Assembly: GCF_015493435.1 (NCBI RefSeq)
Contig: NZ_WGDD01000029.1
Span: 160,661-224,660 of the forward strand
Reading direction: 5' to 3'
From: Sulfurovum sp.
GTDB taxonomy: Bacteria; Campylobacterota; Campylobacteria; Campylobacterales; Sulfurovaceae
DNA length: 64,000 bases
This document shows positions 54,603-63,296 of the stretch, piece after piece (positions within the stretch are counted from its first letter, which is position 1; every line of letters starts with the position of its first letter). Made by a program: the position numbers and the translations under genes. The notes under the pieces are model-generated. The model did not search any database, was not told the origin of the DNA, and saw nothing but the letters and a program-made list of their open reading frames with translations.

Positions 54603-54712
54603 GGTACTGTGTCCCACAGCACCGCACAGGAGCATGTTACATACAGTCACACTCTCTTGCCCAGAGGCTTCACCGGCCCACACATTTTAAAGACGTATGG
54701 TTACGCACCCTA
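54600..54712. repeat. REP pair between two convergent genes, giving both stop codons
   Basis: Left arm TAGGGTACTGTGTCCCACAG (with a CTGTG/CACAG hairpin) and right arm TTACGCACCCTAC, with 80 bp of sequence between. The TAG of the left arm ends the DksA-like gene and the TAG of the right arm (minus strand) ends the S24 repressor gene. Confidence 0.65.
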
Positions 54713-55363
54713 CAGAGACTCGATATTGCCTACCACTTTGCCGACAATACTCACTTCATCCGGAGCAAGTACCTCGGGGGAATAAGTCTTATTGTCCGAA
54801 ATAAGCTCAATCATACCATCCGCTCTCTGGCGGATACGTTTAATAAAAAGTCCTGCCGTGGTCGCAGCAATGAAGATACCGTCTTTATTGATATTGGTCT
54901 GATTTCTGTCTACAAAAACAATAGAACCGTCGTGCAGGGTAGGCTCCATAGATTCACCATCTACATGAATTGCTTCAAGTTCAGTGTTTCCCATTCCTAC
55001 CATATTGTGCATGACTTTCTCATCGATGGTGATCGTTTCATAATTTTCATCAAAAACTTCAGCTCCGCCGCCGGCACTTGCACGTATATCAGAAAAGTAC
55101 CGCACCTGAAAAAACTTGTCTGTTTCTGCCTTGAGCATATCGATTGCCTGATCAAAAAAGAGCCAGTTGACTGATATTTTCTTCAACGCGCAAAATTCCA
55201 ATATCTCCGCATAGGGAATAGAATTGCGTTTTTTCATCGTGGCGAATGTTGCCTGCGGAATATTAAGCGCCTGTGCTACATCCTTGTCAAATACCTTTCC
55301 CCCGATCTTTGTTTCAGAAACCACATCTTTCAGTTTTTCTATAATGTCATTAAAGTTCATCAT
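54710..55363 (-). CDS. CI/LexA-type repressor with S24 peptidase domain
   Basis: 217 aa from the ATG at 55363 (AGGAG 8 nt upstream; a GTG at 55369 is too close). The N-terminal HTH domain (about 1-75) has DKDVAQALNIPQATFATMKK. The self-cleavage site is DIRASAGGGAEV (Ala-Gly within). Serine nucleophile in HVDGESMEPTLHDGSIVFVD, Lys of the dyad in LFIKRIRQ. Such repressors cleave themselves with RecA and release their targets under DNA damage. No phage genes surround it. Divergent from a 35-aa ORF with an operator-like site between. Confidence 0.9.
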   Translation of the reverse strand: MMNFNDIIEKLKDVVSETKIGGKVFDKDVAQALNIPQATFATMKKRNSIPYAEILEFCALKKISVNWLFFDQAIDMLKAETDKFFQVRYFSDIRASAGGGAEVFDENYETITIDEKVMHNMVGMGNTELEAIHVDGESMEPTLHDGSIVFVDRNQTNINKDGIFIAATTAGLFIKRIRQRADGMIELISDNKTYSPEVLAPDEVSIVGKVVGNIESL

Positions 55364-55421
55364 TTTCACAACTCCTTTTGCTATTCAAATATTTCATATT
55401 ATAGACTATTTTTTATAAAAG

Positions 55422-55438
55422 TATGACAATTTGACATA
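55422..55438. promoter_or_regulatory. Operator-like site in front of the S24 repressor gene
   Basis: TATGACAATTTGACATA inside AAAGTATG...CATACTTT, so the outer arms extend to 8 bp. A further half-site TTTGACAG lies near 55470. The site at 25873-25889 differs at one base only. Confidence 0.6.
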
Positions 55439-55523
55439 CTTTTTATCTAATATTCTACTTTTATATACAATTTGACAGTTACCACGCCGATTTAAACCCG
55501 GACAAATAAAAAGGAGTTAAAAA

Positions 55524-55631
55524 ATGGATTTCAAAAGAAACAGAAACCTCTTGAACGAAGCGATCAACTCAGGATGCAGAACCGCGGCAGAACTTGCACT
55601 CTTTTTAAGGATCAGGGCAAAGCTGATATAG
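55524..55631 (+). CDS. Small protein divergent from the S24 repressor
   Basis: 35 aa with a strong AAGGAG 8 nt upstream: MDFKRNRNLLNEAINSGCRT, then AAELALFLRIRAKLI. Basic, probably two short helices. It is transcribed away from the repressor gene and its promoter must overlap the operator-like site, so it is likely a repressor target. Not recognised. Confidence 0.5.
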   Translation: MDFKRNRNLLNEAINSGCRTAAELALFLRIRAKLI

Positions 55632-55654
55632 AAGACCGGTAGAAATATCCTGTA

Positions 55655-56854
55655 TCACCCAAAGAGGAGTACAGTCACCTCATCTCCCGCCTCTTTGGAA
55701 GTTTCGTCTTCCGAAGTGACAAGGAGTGCTGTATTTCCGAGCATGTTGGTCAAAATAGCGGAGGTACCGAGCTTCTTGCCTTTGAAGTCAACATAGTATT
55801 TGCCGTCTACCAGAGAAATATTACAGGCAGTGAATTCTTCTTTTTTGGCACGTTTGACAAACGGTTCTGTCAGTTTGGCTTTCACGGTATGCATGGTACT
55901 TTTGCCCTGCTGCAGCTTTTCAAGAAGCGGCACCACATAAACCAGCGCCATGACTGTTGCTGAATAGGCAAAACCCGGCAAACCGACAATGAACCTGTCG
56001 CCTTTACGCGCGACCATAATGTGCTGTCCCGGTTTGACACGTACCCCTTTAAAAATAACTTCACAGCCCAGTTCACGGATCACATCTTTTACAAAATCAA
56101 AATCTCCGACACTCACGCCACCGGTCGTTACAACAACATCACTCTTTTCAAGGGCTTCTGAGATGGCCGTAGTAATACTCTTTTTATCATCTTTGATACA
56201 CCCCAGCTGCATGGGGATACCGTCGTATTTCCGGACAATTGCTTCAACAACATAATTGTTGGAAGAACGGATCTGTGCATCATTGGTCTGCATTTCACCC
56301 AGATCAAGCAGTTCCGAACCTGTCGAGAGAATAGCAACTGTCGGTTTCAGATAGACTGAGACATGTACAATATTTAAACTTGCCAGGACCCCGATATGGG
56401 AAAAATCAATTTTTGTGCCTGCTTCAATAAGTTTCTGCCCTTTGGCATAGTTTTCACCGACTTCCCTTACCGAAAATCCGTGCGGTACCGCTTCATTGAT
56501 CAGGATGTCATTTCCTTCAACGGTCACATTTTCAATGGGGATGAGCGTATCTGCACCTTCCGGCATTAGCGAACCGGTAAACGTTTTGATACAGATGCCC
56601 CCCCTTACTTTATCGCTCAGTGCAGAGCCGGCAGGATTGATACTCGCAATCTTCAGCCGTCCGATCTTTTGGTCTTCTCCTCTTATCGCATAACCATCCA
56701 TCGCTGAAGTAGGGAACTCCGGAGAGTTGTGGTCCGCAATGATATCTTCTGCCAGAACATGCCCTACGGCATCCGTGATATAAAGTTTTTTTGTCTTATA
56801 CTGCCCTATTTCTAAGCTCTCTATGAGTGCCATCGATTCGTCAAAATGCATCAT
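55655..56854 (-). CDS. moeA: Molybdopterin molybdenumtransferase
   Basis: 399 aa. Inserts molybdate into adenylated molybdopterin. HNSPEFPTSAMDGYAIRGED, FTGSLMPEGADTLIPIENVT, VGVLASLNIVHVSVYLKPTV, VVTTGGVSVGDFDFVKDVIR (MoCF-like site) and FIVGLPGFAYSATVMALVYV. Heads moeA after moaE and moaD in a minus-strand operon moaD-moaE-moeA. Confidence 0.95.
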   Translation of the reverse strand: MMHFDESMALIESLEIGQYKTKKLYITDAVGHVLAEDIIADHNSPEFPTSAMDGYAIRGEDQKIGRLKIASINPAGSALSDKVRGGICIKTFTGSLMPEGADTLIPIENVTVEGNDILINEAVPHGFSVREVGENYAKGQKLIEAGTKIDFSHIGVLASLNIVHVSVYLKPTVAILSTGSELLDLGEMQTNDAQIRSSNNYVVEAIVRKYDGIPMQLGCIKDDKKSITTAISEALEKSDVVVTTGGVSVGDFDFVKDVIRELGCEVIFKGVRVKPGQHIMVARKGDRFIVGLPGFAYSATVMALVYVVPLLEKLQQGKSTMHTVKAKLTEPFVKRAKKEEFTACNISLVDGKYYVDFKGKKLGTSAILTNMLGNTALLVTSEDETSKEAGDEVTVLLFG

Positions 56855-56877
56855 ATTACAACATTCCTTTTAATGCT

Positions 56878-57312
56878 TTACGCCAGTAATCCACTGCCGT
56901 CCATCGGCGTGCTCCGGTCTTCCGCATAAATACGTTCACCGTTCTTCACGTCATATTTCCAAATTGGAGCATTGGCTTTGAAATCTTCTACGAATTCATC
57001 GATCAACTCCAGTGCAACACGGCGTTTGGGAGAGAATACAGCAGAGACATACGAAGAAGTATGCACAGGTACATCACCGATAGCATGTGCCATTCTGACC
57101 ACCGCTCCTCGTGCTTTCGCTCTCTCCTGCCACTCATCGAACCATTTTTGCAGTACCGGTTCATAGATATCAAAACTGAGTGCTTCTATCTCTTCTTCGG
57201 CACGTATGGTTCCTACAAAAGGGATGTATGCACCGTAGTTGGACTCAGCCTCTTCATCCAGCCATCTGCCAAAGATCTCTTTGACATCAAGCGGCCCGTT
57301 ATAAAGCTCCAT
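56878..57312 (-). CDS. moaE: Molybdopterin synthase catalytic subunit
   Basis: 144 aa. With MoaD it converts precursor Z (cPMP) to molybdopterin. YGAYIPFVGTIRAEEEIEAL, YEPVLQKWFDEWQERAKARG, VRMAHAIGDVPVHTSSYVSA and the Lys-containing SPKRRVALELIDEFVEDFKA. Three nt after moaD. Confidence 0.95.
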   Translation of the reverse strand: MELYNGPLDVKEIFGRWLDEEAESNYGAYIPFVGTIRAEEEIEALSFDIYEPVLQKWFDEWQERAKARGAVVRMAHAIGDVPVHTSSYVSAVFSPKRRVALELIDEFVEDFKANAPIWKYDVKNGERIYAEDRSTPMDGSGLLA

Positions 57313-57315
57313 TGA

Positions 57316-57540
57316 TCAGCCGCCGCATACAGGAGGAAGAATGGAGATACGGTCACCGTCATTCAATACGGTATCCAAATCTTTTACCATAGTATCATTC
57401 AATGCCACCGCACATTTTTCAAGCCAGGGAACAAGCATTTCATCCTCTTTCAGTTTTGCAGCGACATCTGCCAGTGTGGCAGCTTCCATTTCTACCGCTG
57501 CTTTTCCGATGGGACCTAAAAATTCTACTTTTATCATCAA
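57316..57540 (-). CDS. moaD: Molybdopterin synthase sulfur carrier subunit
   Basis: 74 aa, ubiquitin fold, ending in the required Gly-Gly (DRISILPPVCGG). Its thiocarboxylate donates sulfur to MoaE. VEFLGPIGKAAVEMEAATLA at the start. First gene of moaD-moaE-moeA; ATG at 57540 or 57537. Confidence 0.95.
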   Translation of the reverse strand: MMIKVEFLGPIGKAAVEMEAATLADVAAKLKEDEMLVPWLEKCAVALNDTMVKDLDTVLNDGDRISILPPVCGG

Positions 57541-57631
57541 AAAGCCTTTATCCGAATGCGGTATTGGAGATCATCAATCTTCCGCACATTCCGGGTTTAT
57601 TCAATCTGAGCCGATTATAATTCTTGTTTGG

Positions 57632-57637
57632 TATAAT
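57632..57637 (+). promoter_or_regulatory. -10 box before mqnA
   Basis: TATAAT in TTGGTATAATTACGC, 33 bp before the mqnA start. Confidence 0.5.
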
Positions 57638-57670
57638 TACGCTTAAATCTACCATGGAGGAGATATACAC

Positions 57671-58306
57671 ATGCAGTTTGGCTCTATCTCTTACCTCAAC
57701 CTCCTTCCTTTTCAGGTCTATCTCAAACGCTACCTCAAAAGCTCTTCGGAAAAGATGTCTTTCCGCTATAAACGTGCCGTTCCTTCACAGATCAACAGAT
57801 CACTGAAACGAAGAGAAGTCAATGCCGCCTTTATTTCGTCGGTCGAATCCCAAAAATATACCTGTACCGACCTGGGGATCATTGCCTACCAAAAAGTCTA
57901 CAGCGTTCTGCTGTTACCCGGCTCCGAAGAAAGCGATCCTGCATCCGCCACCTCGAACCGCCTGGCAAAAGTACTGGACCTGCACGGAAAAGTACTCATA
58001 GGAGATGCCGCTCTCAAATATTATCTGGACGGGGGGAAGGGCATCGATCTGGCAGAAGCCTGGTACGAAAAAACCGGCCTGCCTTTTGTCTTTGCCCGGC
58101 TCTGCTATAACAGACACGGGAAACAGATACAAAAACTGGCAAGGGAGTTTAGCCGCACAAAAGTACGGATCCCGCAATATATTTTAAAAAAAGAAGCAGC
58201 GCAAAGAGGTATTTCGGCCAAGCAGCTGACCTGGTATCTGGATCATATTTATTATAAGATGGATTGGAGAGCGAAACACGCATTGAAAAAATTCCTGGGT
58301 GCGTAA
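57671..58306 (+). CDS. mqnA: Chorismate dehydratase (futalosine menaquinone pathway)
   Basis: 211 aa. A periplasmic-binding-protein-like fold used as an enzyme in the first step of the futalosine route to menaquinone. FGSISYLNLLPFQVYLKRYL, the conserved VNAAFISSVESQKYTCTDLG, IGDAALKYYL and GKGIDLAEAWYEKTGLPFVF followed by ARLCYNR. Consistent with Campylobacterota, which make menaquinone by this route. Confidence 0.93.
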   Translation: MQFGSISYLNLLPFQVYLKRYLKSSSEKMSFRYKRAVPSQINRSLKRREVNAAFISSVESQKYTCTDLGIIAYQKVYSVLLLPGSEESDPASATSNRLAKVLDLHGKVLIGDAALKYYLDGGKGIDLAEAWYEKTGLPFVFARLCYNRHGKQIQKLAREFSRTKVRIPQYILKKEAAQRGISAKQLTWYLDHIYYKMDWRAKHALKKFLGA

Positions 58307-58363
58307 ATATTCTGCTTTATGCGGGGTCTTTTGGCAAAACTTTGCTTGATGCGGGTTTGCCTA

Positions 58364-58386
58364 TAGGGTGCATGTTCTGCACCCTA
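58364..58386. repeat. REP hairpin at the gltX stop codon
   Basis: TAGGGTGC-ATGTTCT-GCACCCTA, a perfect 8-bp stem. Its TAG on the minus strand is the gltX stop; the hairpin may also end transcription of gltX and of mqnA, which converges on it. Confidence 0.75.
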
Positions 58387-59772
58387 CGCAATGGTAGAAA
58401 CTGCTCTCTCTATGCGTAAAATCGTCTCATCTACACCAAGAATCGCCATAATCTCATCCATACCTGAACCCGTCATACTTCCAAGCAGACTGACCCGCAG
58501 CGGCATCCCTATTTTTCCAAAACCGATCTCTTTGTCTGCCACGAATTTTTCCATGGCTTCATGGTAGTCCGAGGGCAGATGTAAAGGTTTTTCCCAAGTC
58601 TGCAGCACAGCAATAAAATCAGTCAGTATCTCTTTTGCTGCACCCTTAAATGCTTTTTTTACCGCTTTGTCATCATAGCTTTCCGGTGCATTAAGTATTA
58701 GTTTGATCTGCTCTGCCAGTTCAAGCAGTGTTTTTCCTCTCTCTTTGGTCGCATCCAGCAGCATTTCAAGTTTATCATGGCCCGAAATATCTACATCGAA
58801 CTCTTTCAGCAATTCTGCTAGTTCACTGTTGGATTTGTTCTTGATATAATGGGCATTCAGCCAGAGCAGCTTGTCCATATTGAAATTGGAAGAGGACTTA
58901 TTGATATCACGAGGATCAAACAGTGCAATCATCTCTTCAATCGAAAATATCTCCTGATCTCCGTGACTCCAGCCGAGACGTACCAGAAAGTTCAAAAGTG
59001 CTTCAGGCAGAAAGCCCTGTGCTTTGTATTCCATGACATCAGTTGCTCCGTCACGTTTGGAAAGTTTTTTTCCCTGTTCGTTATTGATCATTGCAACATG
59101 GTAGAATTTTGGTATTTTGAACCCCAGCGCATCATAAACCACGATTTGTTTGGGCGTATTGTAAAGGTGGTCATCTCCGCGTATCACATCAGTCAGCCCC
59201 ATTAAAGCATCATCAATAGCCACTACAAAGTTATAGGTAGGCGATCCGTCCGCTCTGGCGATAATAAAATCATCCACTTCATCCGCGGCAATATTGATCT
59301 CGCCTTTGACCCCGTCCGAAAAAGAGATCATCCCCTCCTGCGGTGCTTTGATACGGATAACCGGAGCTACTCCGACAGGGGGTGTTCCTGTAAAATCACG
59401 ATAACGTCCGTCATATCGGGGACGTTCTTTTTTAGCCATCTGTGCTTCTCTGAGGACATCAAGTTCTTCTTTGGTCATATAGCATTTATAGGCTTTTCCT
59501 TCATCGAGAAGCCTGTCAATATATTTTTGATACAGATCAAACCTCTTTGACTGATACACCACTTCACCGTCATGACTCATCCCCACCCATTCAAATGCTT
59601 TGAGGATCGCATCTTTTGCTTCCTCCGAATTTCGTGCCATATCCGTATCTTCGATACGAAGCAGGAATTTTCCGTCATTGTGCCTGGCTGTCAGCCATGA
59701 AAAAAGTGCGGTCCGGAGCCCGCCGATATGCAAATAGCCGGTAGGAGATGGTGCGAAACGTGTCACTGTCAT
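58384..59772 (-). CDS. gltX: Glutamyl-tRNA synthetase
   Basis: 462 aa from the ATG at 59772 (MTVTRFAPSPTGYLHIGGLR), which carries the HIGH-type motif HIGG; the longer frame adds unrelated residues. KMSKS-type motif is KLSKRDGATDVMEY. FLLRIEDTDMARNSEEAKDA and FIIARADGSPTYNFVVAIDD are typical. Many Campylobacterota carry two GluRS genes, one of which charges tRNA-Gln; this copy's specificity cannot be told here. Confidence 0.95.
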   Translation of the reverse strand: MTVTRFAPSPTGYLHIGGLRTALFSWLTARHNDGKFLLRIEDTDMARNSEEAKDAILKAFEWVGMSHDGEVVYQSKRFDLYQKYIDRLLDEGKAYKCYMTKEELDVLREAQMAKKERPRYDGRYRDFTGTPPVGVAPVIRIKAPQEGMISFSDGVKGEINIAADEVDDFIIARADGSPTYNFVVAIDDALMGLTDVIRGDDHLYNTPKQIVVYDALGFKIPKFYHVAMINNEQGKKLSKRDGATDVMEYKAQGFLPEALLNFLVRLGWSHGDQEIFSIEEMIALFDPRDINKSSSNFNMDKLLWLNAHYIKNKSNSELAELLKEFDVDISGHDKLEMLLDATKERGKTLLELAEQIKLILNAPESYDDKAVKKAFKGAAKEILTDFIAVLQTWEKPLHLPSDYHEAMEKFVADKEIGFGKIGMPLRVSLLGSMTGSGMDEIMAILGVDETILRIERAVSTIA

Positions 59773-59916
59773 AATAATACCTTCAAATAAATTACGTGAT
59801 TGTAGCAAAAATGTGGTTAAGGAGGCTCTTACTTGTCTATTGCTGTACCCAAGCAGAGGGAAAACAATGATAATAAAGAGATACAGAAGTACTGAAGCGC
59901 GGTACTTCTGTACTAT

Positions 59917-60357
59917 TTAATGTTTCTTTTTGGATTTTGTTTGTTTTTTTGTCTTTTTTTTGATTTTAGATGCTTTGGCATTGGACTTTTTCATTTTACT
60001 TTTGTCCTCATGCTTATGCATTTTCTTTTTCTCAGCTTTTTTATCCTTTTTGGACACTTTATGTTTTTTGGAAGCTTTTGTCTTTTGAGTGACTTTTTTC
60101 ACATCTGCTGCTGACTTTACATCATTTTTCACATTGGCCGCGGTCTGCATACCAATCCCCTCTACCCTCTGAAAATCCTCAAACGATTTGAACTTTCCTT
60201 TTCTTCTTTCTTTAATAATTGCATCTGCTTTTTTCTCCCCAATACCGTTAATCTGCATCAATTCAGCTTTGCTTGCTGTGTTTAATTGGTTCAAACTCAT
60301 ACCGAACAGTGCCGATGCAGCCAGTATCAAAAATCCTGCTGTCATTTTTTGTAACAT
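59917..60357 (-). CDS. ComEA-like helix-hairpin-helix protein with Lys-rich tail
   Basis: 146 aa. A signal-peptide-like N-terminus (MTAGFLILAASALFGMSL), then one HhH DNA-binding domain: LNQLNTASKAELMQINGIGE, KKADAIIKERRKGKFKSFED and FQRVEGIGMQTAANVKNDVK. The C-terminal 55 residues are almost only Lys, Ser, Ala and His (KKHKVSKKDKKAEKKKMHKH). Probably an exported DNA-binding protein, perhaps in DNA uptake; the tail is unusual. Confidence 0.85.
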   Translation of the reverse strand: MLQKMTAGFLILAASALFGMSLNQLNTASKAELMQINGIGEKKADAIIKERRKGKFKSFEDFQRVEGIGMQTAANVKNDVKSAADVKKVTQKTKASKKHKVSKKDKKAEKKKMHKHEDKSKMKKSNAKASKIKKKTKKQTKSKKKH

Positions 60358-60413
60358 ACTTCTTCCTTTTGTTTAGCGATAAAGGGCTCTTCTAAAAATA
60401 GGTCCCTTCAAGA

Positions 60414-62195
60414 TTATAGCCAATCTTCTCTTGTAAATTCAGGTACGATTTTTCGTAATGCTTCTACCTTGTTTTCTGCCATCAACAGTGCTTCAATATC
60501 ATCCGTCAACTGTCCAATATCATACCGTGTAGGTCTGGCAATGAAAACAGAGCTGTATTGTGTTTTCTGCTCGCTTTCGTCCAAAAGCAATTCCTCATAG
60601 AGTTTTTCACCCGGACGCAGCCCGCTAAAGACAATATCGATCATTTCCTCTTTCCCGTAAAGGCGTATCATCTGTTTCGCAAGATCGATGATCTTGACAG
60701 GTTCTCCCATATCAAGGATGAAAAGCTCACCGCCTTTCGCCATGGCTGCAGTCTGGAGTACAAGCTGGCACGCTTCAGGAATAAGCATGAAATACCGGGT
60801 CATGTCGGGATGTGTCACGGTGACCGGACCGCCGTTTTCGATCTGCTTCTTAAATTTGGGAATGACAGAACCGCTTGAACCAAGTACATTGCCGAACCGC
60901 ACTGCCACGATCTCGGTCTGTCTGCTTTCTACATTCTGCGCATACAGTTCTGTAACACGTTTGGTCGCACCCATGACACTGGTGGGGCGCACTGCCTTGT
61001 CCGTAGAGATGATCACCAGTTTTTCAACTGCATGTGCTATGCTGGCATCAATGACACACTTCGTTCCTTTTACATTGTTCCACACCGCCGGTTTCGGATT
61101 ATGCTCACAGATCGGTACATGTTTGTATGCTGCCGCATGAATAACGATCTCGGGTTTAACAGATGCCATAAGGCTATCCATCGTTTTTTCATCCGTCACA
61201 TCGATCAGTCTCAGGTCTGCTGAGGGAACTTCCTCTCCAATACGGTACAGATTGTACTCGCCATTGTCCACCAGCACAAGCGAAGCGGCACCGAACAGGA
61301 AACACTGCCGTACGATCTCCGAACCGATACTTCCCCCTGCCCCGGTGATCAATACGGTTTTGTCTTGAATAAAATGTTCAATGACATCCAGATCAAGGTC
61401 TTTCGGATGTCTTGCAAGCAAGTCCTCGATCGAAAGGTCTTCAAGCTTTTCATGTTCGGAACCCAGCAGTTTGACCTGCTTGATCTCTTTGATCTCCAAA
61501 GCATTCAACCGGTCAACAAGAGCACGCAGTTCTGCCTGCTTGACAGTCTCTGTCAAAATCGCAGAAACAATCTGCTTTTCCTTGACAACCTCTGCTATAC
61601 GCTCTATGTCATATATCCTGACATTATGGATATAGGCATCCCGAATATTCCCGTCATTTTCCAGGGCAGCGATCGCAACAGGATAATAGTCGATCTCATC
61701 TTTCAGGGCACTCTGTATGATCGTTCCGGTTTTACTGTTTGCTCCGACAAGCAATGTCGGTTTTACAGCATGTTCCCTGAAACTTTCATTCCAGAACCGT
61801 TTACTCGCCCGCAGCAAGCCGATGAATAGGATAGAAAGAAAAAAATCTATCAGAATGACCGATCGTGGAAACGGCTGAAAAACAGGGGAGAACAGCAGAT
61901 AGATCACTACAAATAACCCATAGGCTGCAATATGTGCTTTCACAATGTTGGCAGCATCCCCAAAACCGAAAAAACGCCAAATAATAAAATAGCTTTTAAA
62001 AAAGAACATCGCGCCAATTTTAAAAAAAACCAGCAGAGCCCACACTGACCAAAAATGGACAAAGTAGCGTTCGGGAATATGAAAATTGAAACGCAGAAGA
62101 TAGGCCATATAGAAAGAGAGCAGGGAAAGTACGATATCGACAAGCAGAAAAAAAAGTATCCGCTTGGAAACTGTGGGACGGAATAATGCTGTCAC
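60414..62195 (-). CDS. pglF: Membrane UDP-GlcNAc 4,6-dehydratase (PglF/WbpM/CapD family)
   Basis: 593 aa from the GTG at 62195, which overlaps the pglE stop (GTGA). Four membrane segments in the first 130 residues (RILFFLLVDIVLSLLSFYMA and others), a CoA-binding-like domain, then the dehydratase domain: KTVLITGAGGSIGSEIVRQC, IVIHAAAYKHVPICEHNPK and IISTDKAVRPTSVMGATKRV. In C. jejuni PglF starts bacillosamine synthesis from UDP-GlcNAc. Confidence 0.92.
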   Translation of the reverse strand: MTALFRPTVSKRILFFLLVDIVLSLLSFYMAYLLRFNFHIPERYFVHFWSVWALLVFFKIGAMFFFKSYFIIWRFFGFGDAANIVKAHIAAYGLFVVIYLLFSPVFQPFPRSVILIDFFLSILFIGLLRASKRFWNESFREHAVKPTLLVGANSKTGTIIQSALKDEIDYYPVAIAALENDGNIRDAYIHNVRIYDIERIAEVVKEKQIVSAILTETVKQAELRALVDRLNALEIKEIKQVKLLGSEHEKLEDLSIEDLLARHPKDLDLDVIEHFIQDKTVLITGAGGSIGSEIVRQCFLFGAASLVLVDNGEYNLYRIGEEVPSADLRLIDVTDEKTMDSLMASVKPEIVIHAAAYKHVPICEHNPKPAVWNNVKGTKCVIDASIAHAVEKLVIISTDKAVRPTSVMGATKRVTELYAQNVESRQTEIVAVRFGNVLGSSGSVIPKFKKQIENGGPVTVTHPDMTRYFMLIPEACQLVLQTAAMAKGGELFILDMGEPVKIIDLAKQMIRLYGKEEMIDIVFSGLRPGEKLYEELLLDESEQKTQYSSVFIARPTRYDIGQLTDDIEALLMAENKVEALRKIVPEFTREDWL

Positions 62196-63295
62196 AGCAA
62201 AACCTTTTCGATGACACTGCACACCCTGTCGACATCCCTGTCTGTCATACTCGACCCGCTCGGAAGGCAAAGTCCTTTGCTGAAAAGCTTTTCCGAAGTA
62301 CCGTTTGCTGCCACCAGCGCATTTTTAAACAGGGGCTGAAGATGCATGGGCTTCCAAAGCGGACGGCTTTCAATCTTTTCAGCGGAAAGTGCCGTCATGA
62401 CGGTATACGGATCCGTGTATTCCAGCGTCAATGTCGTTAACCATCTGTTTCCCCTGCTCCCCGCTATCTCCGGCATAAAAGTGACTTCCTCATATTTCTC
62501 CAAGGCTGCGGTATACCGGGCAAATATCTCTCTGCGTCTGCCGACCCGTGCCCCAAGTACTTCCATCTGCGCCACACCGATCGCCGCCAGGACATTGGAC
62601 ATACGGTAGTTGTACCCATAGGTTTCATGTTCATAATAGGGAGCATCTTCTTTTGCCTGGGTAGCGAAAAATCTGGCTCGCTCTATCCATGCGGCATTGT
62701 TACTTACAAGCATGCCTCCTCCGGAAGTTGTCAATATCTTGTTCCCGTTAAAGGAAAATACACCCATATCTCCAAACGTACCGCTCTCTTTTCCCCGATA
62801 ACTTGCACCAAGAGACTCTGCAGCATCTTCTATCAGGAAAATTCCTTCTTCATGACAGATCGATGCAATTTCTTCAATCCGGCTCATCTGTCCGTACAGG
62901 TGGGTTACAATGAGGGCTTTGGGTTTTTTCGGACTTTTCCTGATAGCAGACTTGAGAAGTTCGGGAGAAAGGTTCCAGCTTTCATCACTGTCTACAAATA
63001 CCGGTATAGCATGTTGGTACAAAACAGCACTGACAGAACCGATAAACGTAAAACTTGAAGCAAGTACATAATCACCTTTCTCTACACCAAGCACACGCAG
63101 CGCCAAATGCAGCGCCGCAGTAGCCGTATTGGTCGCCACGGCATATCGGCTGCCGGTAAAGGTGCAGATACTCTCTTCAAAACGATCTACAAATGCTCCA
63201 AGCGGCGCAAGGTAATTACTCTTGAATACTTCGGAAATATAGGCTTCTTCTTTACCGCTCATATGCGGAGGAGAAAGAAATATTTTTTTCATCAT
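62192..63295 (-). CDS. pglE: UDP-4-keto-sugar aminotransferase (PglE-like, DegT family)
   Basis: 367 aa (ATG at 63295 or 63292). PLP-dependent. SPPHMSGKEEAYISEVFKSN, YAVATNTATAALHLALRVLG, LIEDAAESLGASYRGKESGT and the PLP-lysine in GVFSFNGNKILTTSGGGMLV. It adds the 4-amino group to the keto sugar made by PglF. Lies 1 nt after pglC. Confidence 0.9.
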   Translation of the reverse strand: MMKKIFLSPPHMSGKEEAYISEVFKSNYLAPLGAFVDRFEESICTFTGSRYAVATNTATAALHLALRVLGVEKGDYVLASSFTFIGSVSAVLYQHAIPVFVDSDESWNLSPELLKSAIRKSPKKPKALIVTHLYGQMSRIEEIASICHEEGIFLIEDAAESLGASYRGKESGTFGDMGVFSFNGNKILTTSGGGMLVSNNAAWIERARFFATQAKEDAPYYEHETYGYNYRMSNVLAAIGVAQMEVLGARVGRRREIFARYTAALEKYEEVTFMPEIAGSRGNRWLTTLTLEYTDPYTVMTALSAEKIESRPLWKPMHLQPLFKNALVAANGTSEKLFSKGLCLPSGSSMTDRDVDRVCSVIEKVLL

Positions 63296-63296
63296 A

